A DNA stretch of 64,000 nucleotides, from NCBI GenBank assembly GCA_028023455.1, contig JAQFVV010000180.1, positions 2,536,548-2,600,547 on the forward strand, read 5' to 3'. Of this stretch, positions 60,204 through 64,000 are shown piece by piece; the stretch's first letter is position 1; the number at the start of each line of letters is the position of its first letter. The translations under genes and the position numbers were made by a program. The notes under the pieces were generated by a model, which did no database searches, was not told where the DNA came from, and saw only the letters and a list, made by a program, of their open reading frames with translations. The stretch is from Epiperipatus broadwayi (lineage: Eukaryota; Onychophora; Udeonychophora; Euonychophora; Peripatidae).

Positions 60204-60257
60204 GTCCTCTTTCTCAAATCATAAGAATGCACACTTTCTCAAATCATAAGAATGCAC
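60204..60257. repeat. Short direct repeat, 25 bp x 2
   Basis: CTTTCTCAAATCATAAGAATGCAC occurs at about 60209-60232 and again at 60235-60258, within the PLE 3' region. Confidence 0.8.
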
Positions 60258-60960
60258 GTGAGATTTAAAACCGTTTTTATCGTTTTCTTTCTCCTCATAT
60301 TTAAATTCTATTGGTTGAGAAGTTTTAAAATTTATTTTCTCTTCCAATAGCTTCTTCCAAATGTTGTTAATCTTCTTTAATTCACACCTTTCATTTATGC
60401 TCTTGGGCCTTTTAAAAATCTCTATAGCTTCTCTTAGCAATCTCTGGTCATATTGTTCAATTTTTGCTAAAATATTTGTTTTTTCAAAATTGATATCATG
60501 ATTTGTTAATTTTATATGAGAATAAATAGCTGATGAATTGGATTTTTCTCTCACTGCCAGAATGTGTTCTTCCTTTCTAATATTTATTCTATGATTAGTC
60601 TGTCCTATATATGTATGTGGAAGACCCTACATGGAATTTCATATACACCATGACTCTCCAAAGCAATTTTATCTTTAGGAAGTGGAAATATTTGACTAAT
60701 TTTTTTATAAGTAGTGTAAATTGTGTGAATATTATTATTTTTTAAAATGTTACCAATTCTATCAGTTACTCCTTTTATATATGGCAAAATTGTCTTAATT
60801 TTTGATGTATCAAAATCTTTTTTCTTTTGATATGTATAAGCCCTATTAATAATGTTGTAATTAAAACCGTTATGAAGAAGCATTTTATTAGTAGCAAAAA
60901 GGTCCCGGTGAAAATGGCTATCATCAGAAAGTCTCTTTGTTCTATCCAATAATGTATTTG
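60219..60960 (-). pseudogene. Penelope-like element fragment (RT thumb, linker, GIY-YIG), second PLE family
   Basis: Minus strand from about 60950: MDRTKRLSDDSHFHRDLFA and NGFNYNIINRAYTY (RT thumb), then KTILPYIKGVTDRIGNILKN and NIHTIYTTYKKISQIFPLPK (the conserved linker), KIALESHGVYEIPCR, where GVYxIPC starts the GIY-YIG nuclease, a frameshift, and IGQTNHRINIRKEEHI on another frame. It continues (60219-60554) with REKSNSSAIYSHIKLTNHDI and the NFEKTNILAKIEQYDQRLLREAIEI block that closes the nuclease. The second Cys and YIG are displaced by the frameshift near 60610. This family is distinct from the copies at 34-46 kb and retains the standard order. Its 3' end carries the hammerhead motif at 60164-60203. 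Confidence 0.85.
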
Positions 60961-61614
60961 CTACTGAAAATAGTTGTGCAGGATGTGATTATGATAAACA
61001 TTAACTAAAACAAGATTACAAATATGTATTTCCAATAAATATAACTGTTATACCTTCACCTGATACCTTTGGCTTGATATAACATTTATTTGCCAAACAA
61101 ATGTCTTTTTAGATTTACCTATCCATTCCACTTTTATGATGACACCTTACCTCATGACTTCTACCTGTTCTATGACAGCTTTTCTCATGTTTAAGCTAGG
61201 TTCTAGATGCTTCCCATTCTAACTTGTATTTACCTCACTGCTTTAATTATATAGCATTCAGATCAGTTAGTAAATTGTCATTGTCTGATTTTACTTCCAA
61301 GTGGATTTCTTTCAGTAATAAAAACAATCAGATTCCTTACCCATTGGTCTGTATCTGACATTGTATAGTATGTTATTTATGTATATATGTGGTAATGAAT
61401 GTTCGATATAATCAAGATAAGATGGAATCTGGATTATTTTATTATTTAAAGGTGTAAGGTGAGATATAGCAGTCTATGTCAATTCAATTGTTCGAGGTTA
61501 CAATGTAACTAAACATAATTCTTTTTAATTAATATATATATTTGAAGGATTTGAACTCAGACATTCTAGCTCCCTATAGCTATCCATTCCATTATATCAT
61601 GAAAAATCTTGTAA
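60961..61614. other. Spacer, nothing recognised
   Basis: Moderately AT-rich DNA without coding block. Confidence 0.4.
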
Positions 61615-61875
61615 TTTTAAATTTACTTTTAATGTAAATGATATAAAAATATTAATGGAAGAAAGAAATCATAAAAAGAGAAAAATTAAGGAAGCCATAT
61701 TCATAAATAAATTCAAAGAAATAATAAATAGACAAACAGCAAATACTGACATAGCTTATGAAAAATCACGTGATATTAACATTTCGTATTACTTTACAAT
61801 TAATAAGTATAACTACATAATCGAAAGCACTACTGATGGATTAAGATACATGTTTTATTATTTTTATCATTAAAA
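61615..61875 (+). pseudogene. Penelope-like element C-terminal fragment
   Basis: The frame at 61655-61873 reads MEERNHKKRKIKEAIFINKF and then KEIINRQTANTDIAYEKS. It matches the E-E-R-N-H-x-K-R-K-I-K-E-A-I-F-I-N-K block at the C-terminus of copies C and D (45580 and 41100). The nuclease and RT parts are missing. It is a small 3' piece. Confidence 0.7.
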
Positions 61876-62219
61876 TTATTTGGAACGTACACACGCATAT
61901 ATATAAATATTGTTATTTATTACCATTATTTATAATTTAAAATTTACATAAAGAGTAACTTATTATTTTATACATATATTTGATAACTGATCAACATAAC
62001 TCAAATTTTTTTTTAGGAAAACTACCCTTCTGTTTCAATTCCAAATTTGTTTTTGTCAAAAAAATTAAATTTATATAAATATGTGAGTACCAATATGTGT
62101 ATGTGTGTGCTAAGTGTATTCAAAATTGGAATATTTTGTATAATTGTTTATAATGGTGAAATATGGAATTTGTTACATTTTTAAAGCATTTAATCATTTG
62201 ATTACCTGTTAATTGAAGA
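61876..62219. other. Spacer upstream of a candidate exon
   Basis: AT-rich DNA, with a T-rich run and TATTATAG at its right end that would serve as the acceptor for the next entry. Otherwise nothing. Confidence 0.4.
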
Positions 62220-62233
62220 ATATTTTTATTATA

Positions 62234-62464
62234 GAAAAAAAACCTACTGCAAAAAAGATTATGTACAGAGCTATTTGCAAAAGAGTTATTAAATCACATT
62301 TCACAACATGTCCACGTTTTAAGAGAACTTCACGTGAAAAAATTTGTCTCTTAATGAGTCCTTTGATGTCTCAAAATGCATGTCGAAAAGCTATTTATTC
62401 TACTCTCAAGTTCTGCCTGTTCCATGCTAATAATTTAGAACAATTCTTCTGTGAATATTTATAA
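62234..62464 (+). CDS. Candidate terminal coding exon, unknown protein
   Basis: An acceptor-like ATTTTTATTATAG precedes an open run that ends in TAA at 62462-62464. About 75 codons remain in the frame that also contains ATG at 62213. The translation is hydrophilic and rich in Lys, Arg and Cys (KKPTAKKIMYRAICKRVIKS, TTCPRFKRTSREKICLLM, ACRKAIYSTLKFCLFHANNL). That is unlike the T-rich hydrophobic translations of random AT-rich DNA in this window. An AATAAA lies about 30 bases after the stop (62494-62499). Together these suggest a last exon with a polyadenylation signal. No family is recognised and no upstream exon was found, so it could be another mobile-element piece or chance. Confidence 0.35.
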   Translation, partial: EKKPTAKKIMYRAICKRVIKSHFTTCPRFKRTSREKICLLMSPLMSQNACRKAIYSTLKFCLFHANNLEQFFCEYL

Positions 62465-62721
62465 TTTTGTTTATTATGTAAAATATTATTGTGAAATAAA
62501 ATGTATCCAATTCTTTATAATTATTTTATAAATTAAAGTGATTGTAAGATCTGATATTACTAAAGTACAAATGAATTAAAAGATGATAATCCAAAAAGTA
62601 TATTAATAATATTGTAATACAAAAACAAATGATTATAGTAAAGTTTATGTACACAATTATTAACAAAATTGATAAGAGAAAGAATATATATAGTAATATC
62701 TGTTTATTAAAAAAAGTGAAT

Positions 62722-63059
62722 TTCCAATTGCTTATATTTATGGCAGAGATATTTTTAGAACCACCTGGTAAATAAATTATTGCTACCTTATATGATATCA
62801 ATTATGTAAATTCAAATAAAAACTAAAATTTGAAAATGTTTAAAATTTTCCAATTGCTTATATTTATGGCAGAGATATTTTTAGAACCACCTGGTAAATA
62901 AATTATTGCTACCTTATATGATATCAATTATGTAAATTCTTATATTTATGGCAGAGATATTTTTAGAACAACCTGGTAAATAAATTATTGCTACCTTATA
63001 TGATATCAATTATATAAATTCAAATAAAAACTAAAATATGAAAATGTTTAAAATTTTCA
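62722..63059. repeat. Tandem repeat, about 92-126 bp x 3
   Basis: Three units contain CTTATATTTATGGCAGAGAT, TTTTTAGAACCACCTGGTAA, ATAAATTATTGCTACC and TTATATGATATCAATTATGT almost unchanged. Units 1 and 3 have the extra tail CAAATAAAAACTAAAAT(T/A)TG and AAAATGTTTAAAATTTTC; unit 2 lacks it. Near-identity implies a recent expansion. Confidence 0.9.
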
Positions 63060-64000
63060 GGTTTATATGTTTTATATAATTAAGTTACATAATTTACCAT
63101 TACTTATTTATTAATCACATGTATATGTCTACAAAGATATTACATAAACACGTACAATTCTGAAATACATAAAAAAAAGATTATTTAATTTGGGTATGTT
63201 GTGTGTGTATATATACGTGTGTGTTTATTCACTGAAAGTATAGGGAGAATTTCTATGTTTTTAAGGTGATATCCTTAAGCATTTATTAATACAATTTTAA
63301 CTATCTCACTTTTAGAATAAAATAAAATTTTTAGTATCTTATTACTCTACATGTTCTAACATTCATAATTCCAAGAAATGATATTATGAAAACTGAAATA
63401 TCACAATTTTTTTTAAATATTATTTACAAATAAACACATCTGGCACAAAAATTGTCATATATGTTAAAAGATTTTCCTAAACTTTAGTTTTAAGTTAACT
63501 TTCTTTGATTTACTATTTACATTTAATGAGATATATAATAGAATTACATTAATATTAAAGAATGTTTACTTATATTGTTAAAAACAAAATAGAAGTAGCC
63601 AACTAGTACCAAATATTGGTTGGATTTGAACAATAATCAATACATATATTTATATTAATATTAAAGCCTAAAGATACACTAGCCAATAAAATAAACTTAC
63701 TCCAAATTCACAACAAACCAAGACTAACCAAAGAAAATAATCTCTAAAACACAATCAATAGTTTAACTGCTATAAGCAGATTTGTCAATTGTAAAAAAAG
63801 ATAATAACAAATTTATATTAAACATTACCCATAATACTGAAACAGTAAGATTCGTATTCGAATCTTAAGTTTCACCTTTTTCTGTCGTCTCTCACTGACC
63901 GGTCTATCCCGCCCAAATTTAAACTTTTTGATATCGAATTGTGTGTGTAACAATATTAAAAATGTATAAATATATGTAGAATTCAGCATAAACACGCACA
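63060..64000. other. Right edge, nothing recognised
   Basis: AT-rich DNA with a GTGTGTGTATATATACGTGTGTG patch near 63203-63226. No coding block or repeat family. Confidence 0.45.

Noticed and set aside
1-64000. CRISPR arrays, operons, bacterial promoters or an integrated phage
   Set aside because: No regular spacer-repeat array, no compact gene order and no ribosome-binding sites; all coding remnants are eukaryotic retroelements.

Overview
The window is very A+T-rich eukaryotic DNA, by its content from a metazoan. It has no bacterial features, no intact cellular gene, no tRNA or rRNA that I can support, and many decayed retroelements. The mix of RTE-clade LINEs, Penelope-like elements (PLEs) with GIY-YIG ends, Ty3/gypsy relics, foldback elements and CA/TA microsatellites fits an invertebrate such as an arthropod or mollusc. 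I cannot name the species. Nearly all recognisable coding sequence is mobile-element pseudogene, and most of the rest is AT-rich sequence in which I see nothing.

Layout. 0-3.3 kb: a head-to-head palindrome of two PLE copies abutting a 5'-truncated RTE LINE. 3.7-6.6 kb: a near-perfect hairpin, a short element with a 13-bp target-site duplication (TSD), a ribozyme-like PLE end, and two reverse-strand LINE relics (reverse transcriptase; APE endonuclease). 7.4-8.3, 14.2-16.7 and 19.0-20.3 kb: a diverged tandem repeat of about 470 bp. Each of its 11 recognised monomers carries the same 27-nt cassette, flanked in the better copies by splice-site-like AG and GT, and open in one frame in every copy. 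11.6-11.9 kb: a hairpin MITE. 20.9-22.5 kb: the C-terminal part of another LINE. 22.9-24.8 kb: two foldback elements. 24.8-31.5 kb: no gene seen. 31.5-34.4 kb: a nearly full-length but dead RTE LINE.

34.5-45.9 kb is a PLE nest. Two head-to-tail pairs (a partial copy behind a long copy, the pseudo-LTR arrangement known for PLEs) point away from each other around 39.65 kb. Both long copies are split by insertions of the same unclassified element of about 2.1 kb, with short imperfect inverted ends and apparent 4-bp TSDs. 46.4-47.7 kb: a three-unit direct/inverted repeat. 48.3-49.15 kb: a near-perfect 832-bp palindrome. 49.8-51.4 and 55.65-55.83 kb: more of the 13-bp-TSD family. 51.6-55.0 kb: an old reverse-strand Ty3/gypsy relic (gag coiled coil, zinc knuckle, protease, RT, RNase H). 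57.4-60.0 kb: a second gypsy element with RT, RNase H, integrase, polypurine tract and one LTR. 60.1-61.9 kb: PLE fragments, one with a good hammerhead-ribozyme core. 62.2-62.5 kb: a possible last exon of an unknown gene. 62.7-63.06 kb: a three-unit tandem repeat.

The most interesting signals are the array of 27-nt microexon-like cassettes, the inverted PLE nest with its paired insertions, the hammerhead motifs, and the short-element family with recurrent 12-13-bp TSDs. All rest on reading by eye; no alignment or search was run.
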